In this document: in pieces, positions 22,331 to 35,032 of the stretch | How the letters are laid out: each line of letters opens with the position of its first letter | Numbering within the stretch: position 1 is the first letter of the stretch | Origin: Struthio camelus | Taxonomy: Eukaryota > Chordata > Aves > Struthioniformes > Struthionidae | Reading direction: 5' to 3' | DNA length: 64,000 nucleotides | Assembly: GCF_040807025.1 (NCBI RefSeq) | Contig: NC_090953.1 | Coordinates: 24,040,997-24,104,996, forward strand | Notes under the pieces: model-generated | The model's database searches: none | What the model saw: the letters and a program-made list of their open reading frames with translations, nothing else | Told to the model about the DNA's origin: nothing | Program-made: the position numbers and the translations under genes

Positions 22331-24643
22331 GGCAAGCAGCTTTCCTTCAACACGAGGAGTGATCACTGCCCTGACCCTGCCTGGCCTCTGGATTAGGTGA
22401 AGGCCGGCTGCCCACACACGCTCTTTACTGACACAGCTGAACAAGCCATGGGAGGCTTATTTAACCTGAGTGGTTGTATCAGGAGGTGCATTTCTAAAGG
22501 CGCCTTATATGTGTGCCCAGGAAAACGGGCCTTACTAGCTGAAGCATCTTCTTCCCAGTTTGCTGGTATCTGCGCTGCAGTGCAGGTTGGGGGTAGTTCA
22601 AGCAGCACATGGTTTGCTCGTAGGAGAGCCCACGATGATGAGCCAGAGAAGCAGGGCCTGTAAGGGTGCGAGTGGCCTGCAAGAGCCTCTCAGCTCAGCA
22701 TCCTGAAGACCTGGATGGCTAACAGGAGCACTGCCAGCGACCACCACACAGGGAACAGGATCTCTGCTGCCATTGGGAATCCTGGCTCGGGAAGGAGGAT
22801 ACCGCGCATGAGGCTGCCCGGGCAGCAGCGCTGAGCAAGCAGATGAAGGGGAGCCAGTGAACTCTGGGCATTCTTGCAACTTCTCCCAGGTCCTGTTAGC
22901 TTGTGCACACATGTGCACTGACTCCTCACAGCTCACCAGCCCAAGAGAAGGCCTGCCAAGAGGGACATCACTTTTCTCCTTACTAACTCGATGAGCCAGA
23001 CATCTTGAGCTGTGGTCCCCCGTAAGAAAGCATCCCTCCATCCCTCTTCTGTGGTTCAGGGAGGCCAGAAGTCACCTGGCTCTGCAGCAGGAGGGCCCTG
23101 GGGCCAGGTTAGGGCTCTCTTGACACAGCCCCAATTACCAGCGCGAATCTGAATAACCCCAGCCTGACTCACTGAGCCACACAGCGCTCGGGCTTCCTGC
23201 AGAGGAGGGACCTCCCTGTTCTTAGGGAGGGAGCCAAGTGGAGATCAAAGTCACCACCAGTGAGTCTTCTTGCTCCATCTCAGAGCAAGCAGTCTCAAAG
23301 TCCCACCTCGCAGAATCACTGTCTGGCCTACAAGCGCCCCGGAAGTGCCCATTAGCCCACGGCTTTCAGCCCACATCCTTCACCCCTGCAACCCGCTGGC
23401 TCCGGAGAGCATCTCAGCTTCATCTCAGGTGAGCGCAGACTCCATCGGGCATCTCTCATAGAAAGGAAGCGGGGAAGAAAAGCAAGGTGTGAAGAGCGTG
23501 TGTCTGCCTGGAGGTGTCACCGAGTGCAGGAAGACATTACTCCGTAGCACCCACCCACAGATACAGGAGGCAGTGAGAGCTCATCCGAGTCCCCAACGGG
23601 CCCCTCCTTGCCTGCCTGGCTGTGCACTAGGCATCCTCTAAGTGTGAATAACATCACACCCACACCATCCTTCTCTGGTTAGATCTCCACTGCCTAGACT
23701 TGTCCCTGGTAATTTTCTGAGTGATGAATAAAGGATACAAGAAAACCCTTTCCAGCTAGTGGGTAATGTCTAAACCCAGGTCATCTCTTATGCTCCATTA
23801 GTGTCTTTTACCCCTTAGGGACAGCAGGGCCAGATTTACAAATCACTTCTATCTAAAAGCTAGATGAGCGCAGTGTGGAGCCCGAGGTGATGTGCCCTAT
23901 ATCTCAGGCTAATACAGCTTTAAGCTCTGTGCTCTGCCTTTCTAAAAAGATGTACATAGGGAGCCCAGCATCCCGGGAGGGAAGGCAGAGTCTGGCTTTG
24001 ACATTTGCTTTTCATGACACCAGCACCAAATCTGGCAGCCCGGAGACCCATGGCTTGAACGACAACATCTAATTGCCCAGACCAGAGCCCAGGAAACCCA
24101 CTTCCCAGCCTGGCTGCTGCAGAGCTGTGCCCAGGGCCAACGTGTCAAGTCCCAAGGGGAGAGAGGGAGGCTGCTCTAGAGGAAATAACCACGTTTCTCC
24201 TCAAAGGCAAAAGAGCAAAGAGCTTTGATGAAGTCAAAAAAGTTGGCATTGCAAACCCGTCGCCAATCCTTAGGGACGCAGGGCTGGAATTTTCCAGTCT
24301 TCTCCTTTGCAAATCTAATAAAGATACACATGCACATATAGAAAGAGGCAGAGATTATGCGAGTTATCAGTTTTGGCACAGCCCTTAGCGTCATCCAGAT
24401 GATGGACATTTCAATCCCACCCCCTGCATTTCATCTGGTCCAGACAGACACTGGCAGGTCAAAGCACTGTGAGCAGGATAGTGTGAAAATGAATTCAGGT
24501 GTCCAGGATGAAACGAGGATGGAAGATTCATGGGCCTTAAATGTTGCTGGCTCCTGCTGGCTTAGAAAAGGCTGAATCTGTTGGGTGGAGAACAGCTTTT
24601 ATTCTCATTTGGGTGCATTAGCAACTTGTGATCGATGGGCAAC

Positions 24644-24656
24644 AAAAAAAAAAAAA
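24644..24656. repeat. Poly-A (13)
   Basis: Simple A run between ZP3 and CD276. Confidence 0.8.
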
Positions 24657-25479
24657 CCATCCACCATCTCCTGGCTGTCTCACTGCAGTATCCATCACTG
24701 TAATCTGTGTTTAATGGCTCTGAAGGAATAGCCCTTTCAAGCTGTGAAGTCCTCTGACTATACATTTCCTCTGGTAATGAAGGACATCGGGGGACATCTC
24801 CCTTCTCTTTCTCAGCTGTGATCTGTCTTTGCCTGGGCTAACAGGAAGTCAGTCCCTCTGGTTCCCCTTATGATGGGTCTCATCAGACTCTCCTGAAACT
24901 CCTTCCATCCCTTAATTTTTATAGGCTATTTCTCCACCTGATTGAACGGTGCCTAAAACATCAGAGAGGAAACAGGAGCAGGAGCAGGCCGACCTTGAGG
25001 GAGAGACTGGGCATAGAGATGACCTTCAGAGCAGGATCGAAAGCATGCCCCCTGCACAGCCCCCAGCTCCAGCGTTGTGCCACGCTCCAGAGAAAGCCGA
25101 GAAGCTCCAACATCTGCCTTTTTCCCTGGGGTTGGAGAATCATTTATCTTCTGTGCATGGGAGAGAACTGCACTGTCTGCACTTCTTCCAAGCTCCTCTC
25201 GATGTCTCATCTGAAGGGATCTGTTTATTTGCCAGGGTGCATTTTCACTGGAGTGTTAAATATTGGAATTGCACAGTTACCTGGCAATGTTTAAGCAACT
25301 TCTACTCACCTCAGACAGCATATGCTTCTCCAAGGATCATTAAGCAAGAACAACGTAACTTCCCCGTTCCCCTCCTGCCCCAACAAAACGTTGATGTCGC
25401 CAAGGTCTTCAACGCACTTGCTCAGATGCAGCTTGCAAAAGCATTCACAAGGGATTTGTCTCACCTGGCTTGAGTAATG

Positions 25480-26230
25480 ATTGTAAAATAACATTGAAAT
25501 ACCATCTGAACAAGCACGCTGGGAGCTTCTCTTATCCCACCTGATAGTTCAGACATATTCCTAAAGGGAAATGCACCCATCTCTCCAAACATGGACAAAT
25601 AGGGGGATTTACTTGCAGTTTGAAACTCATAGCGCTCATTAATCTTCCTGGCTGGAGAGTGCTTCCAGATGCCAGTCAGGGGCTTTTAATAAATATCACT
25701 GTTTCACTTCAAATATCTCTTCCATGACCTCTAAGTCCCTGAAATAAATAGATGCTCTGCTTTTTCTTCTCGTTCAGATCACTTACAACTGGTGATTGAT
25801 AAATCGCTAAAGTTGTCCATGACAAATCGCACAGGGTAGCCAAGGCTATAATTAAAATGTCTCTAAACTCCTTGGTTATCTCTAACATACTGGGACAAGA
25901 TGCACTGTGGTTGTGGGGGATAACAGGCTTGGGACTCCGTTGGGAAAAATGGGTCTCAGGAGAGAGAAATTGACTCTAAAACATGCCAGCTCTGCTTCAA
26001 ATTTGGGGGGATTGACAGGATAGTGGCTGAAGTGGCCATTTTTGTTTCTTCATTAAAGTTTTGGAGAGTTTCACTCATAAACATTCCGAAAGCTAATAAA
26101 TACTCTCTTACAGCTTTCACTTCATCAGGGCTGCCAATCAGCAACCTCTGACATGGGAAACCTGTAAGCCACGGGCAAGACATCCAACCTACAACAGTCG
26201 TGTTCATTAGGAGACCTTACCAATTAGTGA
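25480..26230. promoter_or_regulatory. AT-rich non-coding block
   Basis: Long AT-rich, CpG-poor segment with many AAT/ATTA words (AATAAATATCAC, GATTGATAAATCG, TAATTAAAATG) and no gene. It may be a regulatory element or simply old intergenic DNA. Confidence 0.3.
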
Positions 26231-28542
26231 AAGAGCCACACTGCAAAACTTTGACCGCATGCACCCACACGCAGCCCTGGCCCCATGGACGCGGCACACG
26301 TCTTTGCCCAAGTCAGAGATGCAAGCGTGCCACACGAGCGCTGATTTCTCCGCGGGGAGGAAATTCGTTTCCTGAGCAGATCTAGCAAGGAGTCAGGTGA
26401 ATGCTCAAGTCTCCATTTCAGCTGTTTCACAAAACAAGAAAGGAAGTAAAATAAAGATATGGAATAGACACACTCAAAAAGGAAAAGGTCATTTCAGGGG
26501 GAATGAAATGCCCTGTTTTAGCAAAGGACAGAGGGTTGCGTTTTGGGGTATTTGCAGCTGCCAGTGACTCCCGGGTTTTAGATTGATTTGTTTAAATATT
26601 TTCTAGATGCTATTTCCCAGAAAAAGCTGCAAGCATAGGTGGAAACTAATAAAAAAACTCGGCTTCCCTCTCTGTAATATCAACTTTACACCAGGATCAC
26701 ATCCCTGGCTTTGGGGAACTGCTCCTTGTCTTTATCAGCTAAGTGGAAGGAAGATCCAGCCCGAAGCTGTTTCTCAGCTCTGCTTTCCCCAGGAAAGTTC
26801 GAAGTTACATTTGCAATGGCCTAGAAATCAAAAGCAGCTCAGCCTGTTTGTTCCAAGCTTTCCAGCTAAATTTGAGTCTGGTCTAAGAGACACCTGGCAA
26901 TTTTCAGGCCGGTAATCGGGTATTTGGGGGGCAGAGAGGTCTGAGGCAGTACTGGAAACGTAGAAGACTGATCCTGCAAGGCAAATCTCCCCATGGAAAG
27001 CGCCCATCTAGAAGACAGTGCTTATTGCAGATCTCCGATTTTGCAAATCCACTTGCATTAGGACACACGTGTGTCTTTTCGAACGTCTCCTTTCCTCTCT
27101 GTGCAGGCGTTCACTGGCGAAATTCCTCCACCGCTCACGAGCTCAGTCCTCCAGCTCAGACCCCCGATGAGAAAACGCTCTGCAAAGCAGGAGCCGGGTG
27201 GCGACTCTGTTCAGAGCCCGGGACAGCCCTGGAAGCAGTGTGTGCATGGACACGTGCTGCAAGAGGCTTTTGGAAATGTAGCTCTGCAGCAGGGAGCAAG
27301 TCTCGTGGAGCCGCAGAGGAAGCTTCCCTCCGGCTCGCAGCACTAACGCTACCTTGCACCACATAGGCATCGCCTGCCCCATCCCATTAACCCACATCCA
27401 ACTGGCCGGGGTCCAGCCCGCGTGGTCCTCGGGAACGGTGGCAGCGGGGGAAGGTGGTAATGAGGAACAGCATCTTTATTTTCATCCTCCTCTGTAATTA
27501 GGTCAATAGGAGAAGCGGTCGCCCTTTATTTATTATTGATGGAGAGAATGAAGCCTCTATTGATCGGAGCTTGGGAGAGACTCGCCCCGGCGCTTTCTGC
27601 AATAACTTGCCAAATTAGATTTTTGTTTTTAAGGAGTGAGGGTGTTTGGATGAACTCGCGGCCTCGCCTGCCCCTGGAGAGGGCTGAGTTGGAGGAGGAA
27701 GAGCAAACTCGAGTGCACTCTGGCAGCTGAGCTGCTGCCAGCTTTCACGCCTGGGTCCAGCTCGCTCTGCATTCCCAAATAGCTCTCACCGCTCCCCGGC
27801 CGCCAGGGAAGGGGTTGGCCTTGCCTGCAGGCAGAGATGGGCTGGAGCAGGAGAGCAGAGCTCGTCTGCTGCTCTCATTGCACCCTGCACCAGTGGCGTG
27901 ATGTGCCATCGGTGGTGGTCAAACCCAGGTCACTACATCCATCCACATTAAAACCCACTTTCCAGGCTGCCAGATTCTCCATAATCCAGGACCAAGAGAG
28001 GAGGAAGGCAGCAGTTTGCTGGGTAATGGAAAAACCCTACCAGTGCAGCATAGCACAAGGTCCTCGGCACTGCACCTGGGTGACGAGCCTGGCGCCATCT
28101 CTGCCTGGCCATCTGCAGAGCAAGATGTTGGGTTAGGCAAGAAGCCCTTGAAGAAGATCCCAGATCATGTCCTCCCCCTCCATGCCCAGCCCTGAGACAT
28201 CCCCCCACACATCACAGCTCTCACTGCTCGGATGTAACCACTTCCCTGCCTGCATCCATCCCTCCCTCCCAACAGGAGCTCCGGGACCCTGCATCCCCCC
28301 GCCAGGTCCTCCTTGGAAAGTTCAGCAGAGCTTTCAGTGCCTCCTTCTCTCACAGGGGTCCGAAAAAGGGCAGACATCCACAAAAGCAAAACCGACAGCC
28401 GAAAAGCAGCAGCCAGCAGCTGAGGAATAGGTCAGGTCTTGTTTTATGCAGTCGCGCTCCCTTCTCACAGAGGAGATGGTGCTCTAAATGCCACTTGTAA
28501 CCGATGGAGACAGGCGCTCTACATCTTAATTACTAGCCTGGC

Positions 28543-28556
28543 TTTTTTTTTTTTTT
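28543..28556. repeat. Poly-T (14)
   Basis: Simple T run between ZP3 and CD276. Confidence 0.8.
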
Positions 28557-29539
28557 CGCACCCCAGATGTAGGACGACCTTGGGAATGATTTCTCTGCTT
28601 CACTTTGCTTAAAGCGCGTCTTGCACAGCGGGGTCCCTGGAACCAGCTTCTTCCAGCAGACTCGGACAACCTGCATGGGCCGGGCTGCGGCGCCCCGGGG
28701 GCCGCGCTGGGCACGTTGCCTGAGCAAGGACTTCAGAGCCACCCACAGAGCTGGGCAGCCCTGGGCACACGCAATTAGGAGCCCCTGTATGAAGCCAGTG
28801 TTTATCTGTGAGGAGCCGCCCGGGCTGCCAAGGCCAGAAGGAAAATAAAACAGGATTTATTTAAGATTTCCTCCCTCCCCCAGAGAAACAACTTGACTTT
28901 TGCCAGGAACCCGTCTCTAGGATTTACACGTTTCCAACAATGTTTTTGGGTGTTTGGGAGAAAAACCTCAAATGTGCACAAAGAAACTCATCCAAAGCAT
29001 CAGCCGTTTCACTGTGCGAGGAGACGGCCCCAGTGAGGCAGTCACCATCTGGAGGAACAATTCCTTCATCTTATCTTTCTTCCCTCTTTACCTAATTGCA
29101 GGTAATGGCCTGTGGACGGGGCCATGGCTTAGGCTGCACGAGACACACAACTGCGTCTGGCGGGGAGAGACAGCAGCCGTGCAACACGGCACGGGGACAG
29201 GGGACGGGAAGGCGATGGGAAGGATGCACGGACGTAGCACACAGGCAGCCCGTGGCTGCCTAACCCTGGTGGAAATTGCTGGGGAACCTTTAAGGGCCAT
29301 GAAAGTCTTTAATTAAATTTAAGCTTGCAGGACAATTGCACAGAGACCCCCAGGGAAGCCAACCAGGGCTGAAAGTGCCTCACATAACCGAAACCTGGGG
29401 GCAGCTGGAAGTCCTTCCTCACCACCACCCACAGCAAAGACGTCTCCCGTGATGCCCCGCAGCTCCCTCCTGCCTGCTGCCCCCGGAGACCCCAGCTCCG
29501 GGAGTTGGGGACGGTTAGCGGCTTTAATCCCCCAGCCCA

Positions 29540-29740
29540 GCCCAGCGCCTGGGTGGTAAATGATATTAATGGCATCTCGTGGCACCCCGTTAAAAATTGC
29601 ACCAAAGCTTAATTCAGGCTGTACGTCAAGGCCCGTAAATGAAATAACCATCCATCGCCTCTCTAATACGAGTTTGATACCAGCACGCTTTAACTTGTCT
29701 CACTTTCAGAAATATTTTTCTATTAAAATGCAGAGCCTGG
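29540..29740. promoter_or_regulatory. AT-rich block, enhancer-like
   Basis: Short island of lower GC in GC-rich DNA, with GATATTAATGG, AAGCTTAATTC, CTAATACGAG and TATTAAAATG. No open frame of note. Confidence 0.3.
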
Positions 29741-32700
29741 CTTGGCGCCCGGGAAGGACAGCTAAAAATAACACTTGGCTGGCTGCAGTGTTGGCGGGTG
29801 ATTTAGGGTGGCCCCCTTCTCCCCGGTGCCAGCCCCGCGGCCCCCTCCGCTCCCCTGCTAGCCGGCCGACAGGGCTGCCAAGCCGTGGGCCGGCGCAGGG
29901 GACGACGTCGGCCCCCTCGGGTGACGGAGCCAGCCAAAGGGAGCCTCCCAGCTCTCCCGGCCGGCAGGGAGCCAGGAGAGCCCGTGGGGCAGCTGGGTCC
30001 GGCTGGACCTACCTGCAGCAAAAGCTGCAGCAGGCGTGAAAAATGCAACGTCCCTCCAGAAATTCGCTCTTTCTTCTGCTGTTGCAGTTATTAAAATGAA
30101 GAGGAGTTAGTGGGGCAGGTTTCTCCCCCACCCGCCTGGCTGAGAGATCTCCCCGCGCGCGGGCCCCGGGGTGATGGATCAGGCTGTCAAGGCCCAAGGT
30201 GTGGAGACGGCAGCAGGGCCGGGAGGAGAGCGACGGCGAGGGAGCTGGGGCTGCCGAAAGGGACCAGCGGACACTCAGCCCTTCAAGCCACTTGTCCATA
30301 AGAGGTGCCTCCTGCCCGGGTCCTGCGTGGGTGTCCCTGTCCTCTTCAGGTCCCACTCGAAGCCTCGAGGGAGGTCACACTGCCACAGTGAGCTCCAGCA
30401 CAGCCCCTGCGCGGCCAGCACCTGAGCGGTCTCCCGTGACCCCATACCCCACCCAGAGCTGAAGCTCCCTCCGCCGTTCCTTGACGCCTCCCAGATAGGC
30501 GGATCCCATTTCTTAGGTCCCAAGCTCCATACCGATAATTTTCCATCTCCTTCCATCATCCCCAAACCAATGTCAACAGCTGCACTCTGGGCATCTCTGT
30601 CCCTCACCAGCATGTTTTTGAAGCAAGGGCTGAAAGAGGTGAACTGTGAAGGCGGCCTGGGGTCTGCACACCCAGCCAGAGCCACCAGAGCTTCCCATCT
30701 GCATCAGCGACACAAGAGCACAGGAAGTCTTCACCTGGCAGAGGCCCGTAAGATAAGTGTATGTAGTAATTTGAGGCTCCGTGGAAAGTCCACCCAGACA
30801 TCATCTCCACAAGCATCACCCAGGTCTGGCAAGAGCACAGGAGCTCCCAGGCCACATATGTCCAGGAGTGTGGTCCACTCAAACACACCTCCGCACATCT
30901 GCATTTTACAGCTCTGGGAATTTAGACATTTAAATTAATTCTAGGCCAACCTGAATAGCCTTTCTTGCTAACTGTCCTTCAGTTTGCCAACCTGGAGACA
31001 GAAAAGGGGTGAGACAGGCTTAATTAATCTACAATCTACAAGCTGCTGTGCCACCTGATGTGTGGTCAGACCAGGGGACACGTCCCAGCCTAGGGACAGA
31101 CATGCCCAGAGGTTTCTCTTTCCGCTGGCCACGCTGGGAATCTGTCTCAAATTCAGCCCAGAAACTCCCCAGGAGGAGGTGACGTCTTTAGGAGCTCATT
31201 AGAAGGTGTTTAGCACCTCGCTCATGCGAAGCTCTCAAATCCATCTTGTGCCACGCAAACGCAAACCCTGCCAATGCCCAGCTCCCTGTTAGGATGATAG
31301 ATGTTGCAAAAAATGAGCCAGAAGGTAAAAGGATTAGAAGAGTCTTAATACACAACATAACCAGGTTGTTCTGCAAGCAGTGGGACTAATAAAGCCTGTT
31401 TTCCTACAGAACAGTGTCCTTTGCTCCCTAAATCTCCTCCACCAAAAAAAATCAGCTCCCTTCCTCGTCTCCTCTGGCAACCCGGCCAGAAAGAAAATAC
31501 GGCGTGCTATCAGCTAATTTGGAGCAACTCCTCAGGCTGACTGGCTGCCAGGACACTCATGTGGTCCCACTACCTGTGAAACATAGTGACAGATGGCCAA
31601 AAGCCTTACAAGTGACTGTCCTGCAGGAGGATGGATGGAGAAGCCTGGAGAATAATCCCGTAGGTTGTATTTCCCAAGGAAATGAGGCTTTGAAGTGGGG
31701 GAAAAAAAAACCCTCCTTTCTCCTCCTCTGCTTCTGATAGTCCAGCAGGTGCCACCTTCCAACAGGGGCGCACACGTCAAACAGCCTCCCATTTCTGGTA
31801 GTCTGGATAGGGGAACATACCTGGGCAGGACATGATCTGGTGCTCATAAGAAAAACGAAAACCTCTCCCATTTCATTGGCATTTGCATGAACTTTTTCCT
31901 ACAAGAGAAATGAGAAGAGTGAACCCAAACCCCAGCCTTCAGTTTCCAACTGCTAGTTTGCCTTCAGCCACTGCGATCGGTGGATTTGTCACGCTGATAG
32001 CCCATCTCCAGCAAGGAATGACATGGAGGCTTTCCAGGCACAGTCCTCAAGACTAAATAATATCTAAATCTGTAAGCAGCCTGCTTTCCCTGGGCAGCTG
32101 CACAGAGCGAGGGACGGGTCTGCTCTGCTGTACTACCCTGCAGCTGCAAATCCTTTGGAGCATCCAGCACGGCTGGGCTACAGGCGGAGTCGCAATACCC
32201 TGGCCGGGGACAGCGAGGGCCCGGCTCCCCAGCGAGGCATGGCAGCCTTCATCCCCTGGACCTCCCGAAACACGCCTGCTCCCCACTCCCATCCCACAGC
32301 ATCACTGCTCCGTGATGTCCCCTTCTGAAGCGAGTGAGGACCAGCGAGAGCTGCTTTCCAGCCCCTCCCAAAAACCACACCAAGGCCAGAAAACACTGTC
32401 CAAAAAGATCCAAGAATTTATTTGTCAAGGCACAAAAACCTCCAGATCCTGGAATTTAAATAACAAAAACAACAGAAGAACCATCGATTCCAGCACAGCA
32501 GTCACTTCTCTGCCAGCCTGAGCGGGACCAAAGACACGCGACCAGTGAACACATTTCTTAAGTCTGCACTTAAAAACCAAGGAGGGGTGGGCCAGGGTTT
32601 TCCAGCAGGCCAGGCCAGGCGGGGGGAAGCCCCACGCGTAACCCCCTGGTGTAACGCTGACCCGCCCTTGACTTTGGGCTCTCCCTTCTGCATCCATCCG

Positions 32701-33399
32701 TGCTCAGCTTAACGCCACAGCTCCGACTTGGGCCCTAACTCAGGCAGCCGGTGGCCTGCCCGGGGCTGCGCTCCCACCGCATGCGCCAACAAGCCGTGTT
32801 AAACCAACTTTTTTTTTCCAATTGCAAAGGCAAGTGCTGTGAAAGCCCAGAAAGCCAGGCTTTAGCGCATCCCCCTTGTGCCCACGAATTACGATTCAGC
32901 CTTTAATTGCGTGGCCACCCGCTGCAGCGCCCGGGGATCCCTGCCTTGATCAGGCCAGGCAGGGCTCCCTGAAGGAGCCGCGCTCTGATTAACCACTTTC
33001 TCCTTGATTTCAGTGTGCGTTTCGGGACTCTCAGAACCTGACTTGACAAAGCCCGTAGTATTACGCAGCACGTGACGGCATGCCCGGCCCGGGCTGCAGA
33101 TCCGGCCGGGAACGTTCGCCCGTCGCACGCCCCACAAATGCACAAACACCACTTTAAAAACTTGATTTAGGTAGTTTTCCCAGCACCCGCCAGGAGCTGT
33201 AGCTGAGCAGAGACTGAACCCAGGTCCCAGGAGAGGCGTTACCCACCTTCCCGTGGTACGGTCCCCCGCCTCTGTCACCAGACACCTTCCATCGCCTGTC
33301 CCAAAGGGGGCAGGGGACGTTGCTTTCCAACGCTTGACTTGGCAATTGCAATAGTGCCTCGAGCACAGCGGTGGGTTTTGGGTAAGCATCCGGGTTATT

Positions 33400-34800
33400 C
33401 AAGGAGCAAACCGAGGAATGAGAAATCCCCAGCGTAGCTCCGCTGGTCCTGAACTGGTTTGCAACCTGTACGTGCCCCGCGCCAGCTGCTGCTCCGGAGC
33501 CAAGGGAGCAGCCACCCGCGTGCATCGTCACCGCAGCCGCCACCGCCCCGCTGACGTCCCCGGAGACGCCTGCCGAGCGGAGCCCCCGAGCCCAGCCGCA
33601 GCGGGCTCACGGGCACGTTCTGCTAAAGCTCGCCCGAGTCGGGCCAGAAGCACCAGCCTTGTCACCGCGTGGAGGACGGAGGGCTTCGCCTGGCCAGCAG
33701 GTTCCCCGAGCCCGGCCTCCAGCAGGCACCTCCTCTCCCTGCTGCCGGCTCCGGGGGCAGACATCCCTCGGGAAAAGAAAAAAATCCTCCCGGCTGATTC
33801 CTCGATCTGCCCCGATCCGAGCGCGGAGAGATGGGGCGCACCGTGCGCTGCGGGCGAAATAAAAGTCCGCTCAGTCCAGGCTGAACACGGGCCGTCCCAG
33901 GGCCGCTCGCTGCCTGCACGACGGAGGGCAACGAGGGACGGGGCCCCGTTTGGCTGCAGGGTTTGCTGGGCACGGAGCGAGCTTCAGCCTCTGCCGGGCC
34001 AGGGAGACGAGGCGGACGGAGGAGGAGGAGGAGGAGGAAGGTCACGGCCCGGGGCCCGAGCGCTGTGCCGTTGGCCGGGGCAGGTCTGCGTTGGGGCGCT
34101 TCCTAGGTTTGCCGGAGCTCGCCCCCGCGGGAGGGTGGAGACGGGGGACGTTTCGGCTGCTGTGCGGCCCGGCGTGCTGCTCGGCGCTCTCGCCCAGCTC
34201 CCCTCACTCGATTTCTTGTTCCTTATCTGGGAGGAAAAAGAGGGGGGGAAGGAAGCAGAAGACAGGACAGCACGCCAAGAAATTGTAAAACAAACGTAAA
34301 AAAAACCCCCACGAGGCAGCGCAAGGTGGGGGGAAAACACCCGAACCGACGGGCTCCCAACGCGGGGCCCGGGCCCCCAGAAACGAGCAGCACCCCACGA
34401 GCGAGCGGAGCGGGGGCCGCCGGGGCAGCCGGGCGCCGAGGAAAGCGGCACGGGCCGCGGAGGCGGCGGGGCTCGGCCACGGCACGCGGAGACATCCCCC
34501 CCCCCCTTTCCCAGGAGGGGATGCCGGCGGCAGGTGGGACGCAGCAGCGCGCGGGGGGCGTTCGCTGGGCCTCCGAGCTCCTCGCTACAGACCCGCAGCG
34601 GGAGACTCCTCCGAGATGCCGTTATTCAGGCGGCGTTTCTGCTGAAAACGGCCGCCGAGGAGCAAGCAAAGGGGCCGCGCACAGGCGCGGGGTTAAGCGA
34701 ACGAGGCGGACGGGAGACGAGAAGCCAAGAGGCAGGCAAGAGGAGCGCGCGGTTTGCAAGGGGAAGATAAGGCCCCCGGAGAGGGGCGGAGGGGGAAAAG
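33400..34800. promoter_or_regulatory. CpG island without a recognised gene
   Basis: GC- and CpG-dense stretch with GC-box-like sequences and overlapping long open frames that lack any recognisable motif. A 293-codon plus-strand frame (33418-34299) has Arg/Pro/Gly/Ala-rich composition, typical of GC-driven chance frames. It could be the promoter of an unannotated transcript or an orphan island. Confidence 0.55.
34018..34039. repeat. (GGA)n trinucleotide repeat
   Basis: About seven GGA units within the 33.4-34.8 kb CpG island. Confidence 0.9.
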
Positions 34801-34803
34801 GGG

Positions 34804-34818
34804 AAAAAAAAAAAAAAA
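34804..34818. repeat. Poly-A (15)
   Basis: Simple A run at the right edge of the 33.4-34.8 kb CpG island. Confidence 0.8.
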
Positions 34819-34963
34819 GCAGACCCAGTTAATGCTTCAGCTAAAGGTGCGAAGGAGAGAAAAGGCTTTTACAAACCTGTCAGGAGGGGAAAAGATAGCA
34901 TTGGAGAAAAAGCGGGGCCATTAATAACGGAGGAGGGAGGGTGGAATTAGCGGCGATTCAGCC

Positions 34964-35032
34964 ATGGCTGAGACCGAACCTCTGCTGGGACAGTCTGCCT
35001 TTAATAAGAGGGGAAATAAATTAAAAGATTGA
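34964..35032 (+). CDS. Candidate small ORF (22 codons) with ideal Kozak context
   Basis: The start is GCCATGG, the best Kozak context seen in the non-genic part of the window. The peptide begins MAETEPLLGQ and ends at TGA. It lies 160 bp right of the 33.4-34.8 kb CpG island. No homologue is recognised. It could be a coding first exon, a microprotein or chance; EPLLG resembles an acidic dileucine motif but proves nothing. Confidence 0.15.
   Translation: MAETEPLLGQSAFNKRGNKLKD

Larger units (their letters stand above)
20780..33400. other. Region between ZP3 and CD276
   Basis: No complete gene was recognised. It should contain the CD276 last exon and 3' UTR, which I could not place. The left half is AT-rich with enhancer-like blocks; from about 27 kb GC content rises. 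A 174-codon plus-strand frame (24949-25473) has no recognisable domain and no splice or Kozak support. Confidence 0.5.

Noticed and set aside
24915-24960. Candidate last CD276 exon on the minus strand (acceptor CTGATGTTTTAG|, tail containing GGEIA then stop)
   Set aside because: The GGEIA ending echoes human DGQEIA, but the pyrimidine tract is weak, the exon would be nearly 12 kb from exon 7, and the remaining residues do not match. Likely chance.
24949-25473. 174-codon plus-strand frame between ZP3 and CD276
   Set aside because: No start ATG in good context, no recognisable family, no promoter or splice support.
26600-26640. Another candidate CD276 last exon (acceptor CTATGCTTGCAG|, then CTTTTTCTGGGAAATAG on minus strand)
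   Set aside because: In the required phase it codes only AFSGK then stop, with no resemblance to known CD276 tails.
30530-30570. ATGATGGA on the minus strand, resembling the start of the human CD276 last exon
   Set aside because: It is preceded by GG, not AG, and the following codons do not continue to a QEIA-like end.
33418-34299. 293-codon plus-strand frame in the orphan CpG island
   Set aside because: Arg/Pro/Ala/Gly-rich composition, no domain, overlapping long frames on the other strand, and poor start context. Typical of GC-rich chance frames.
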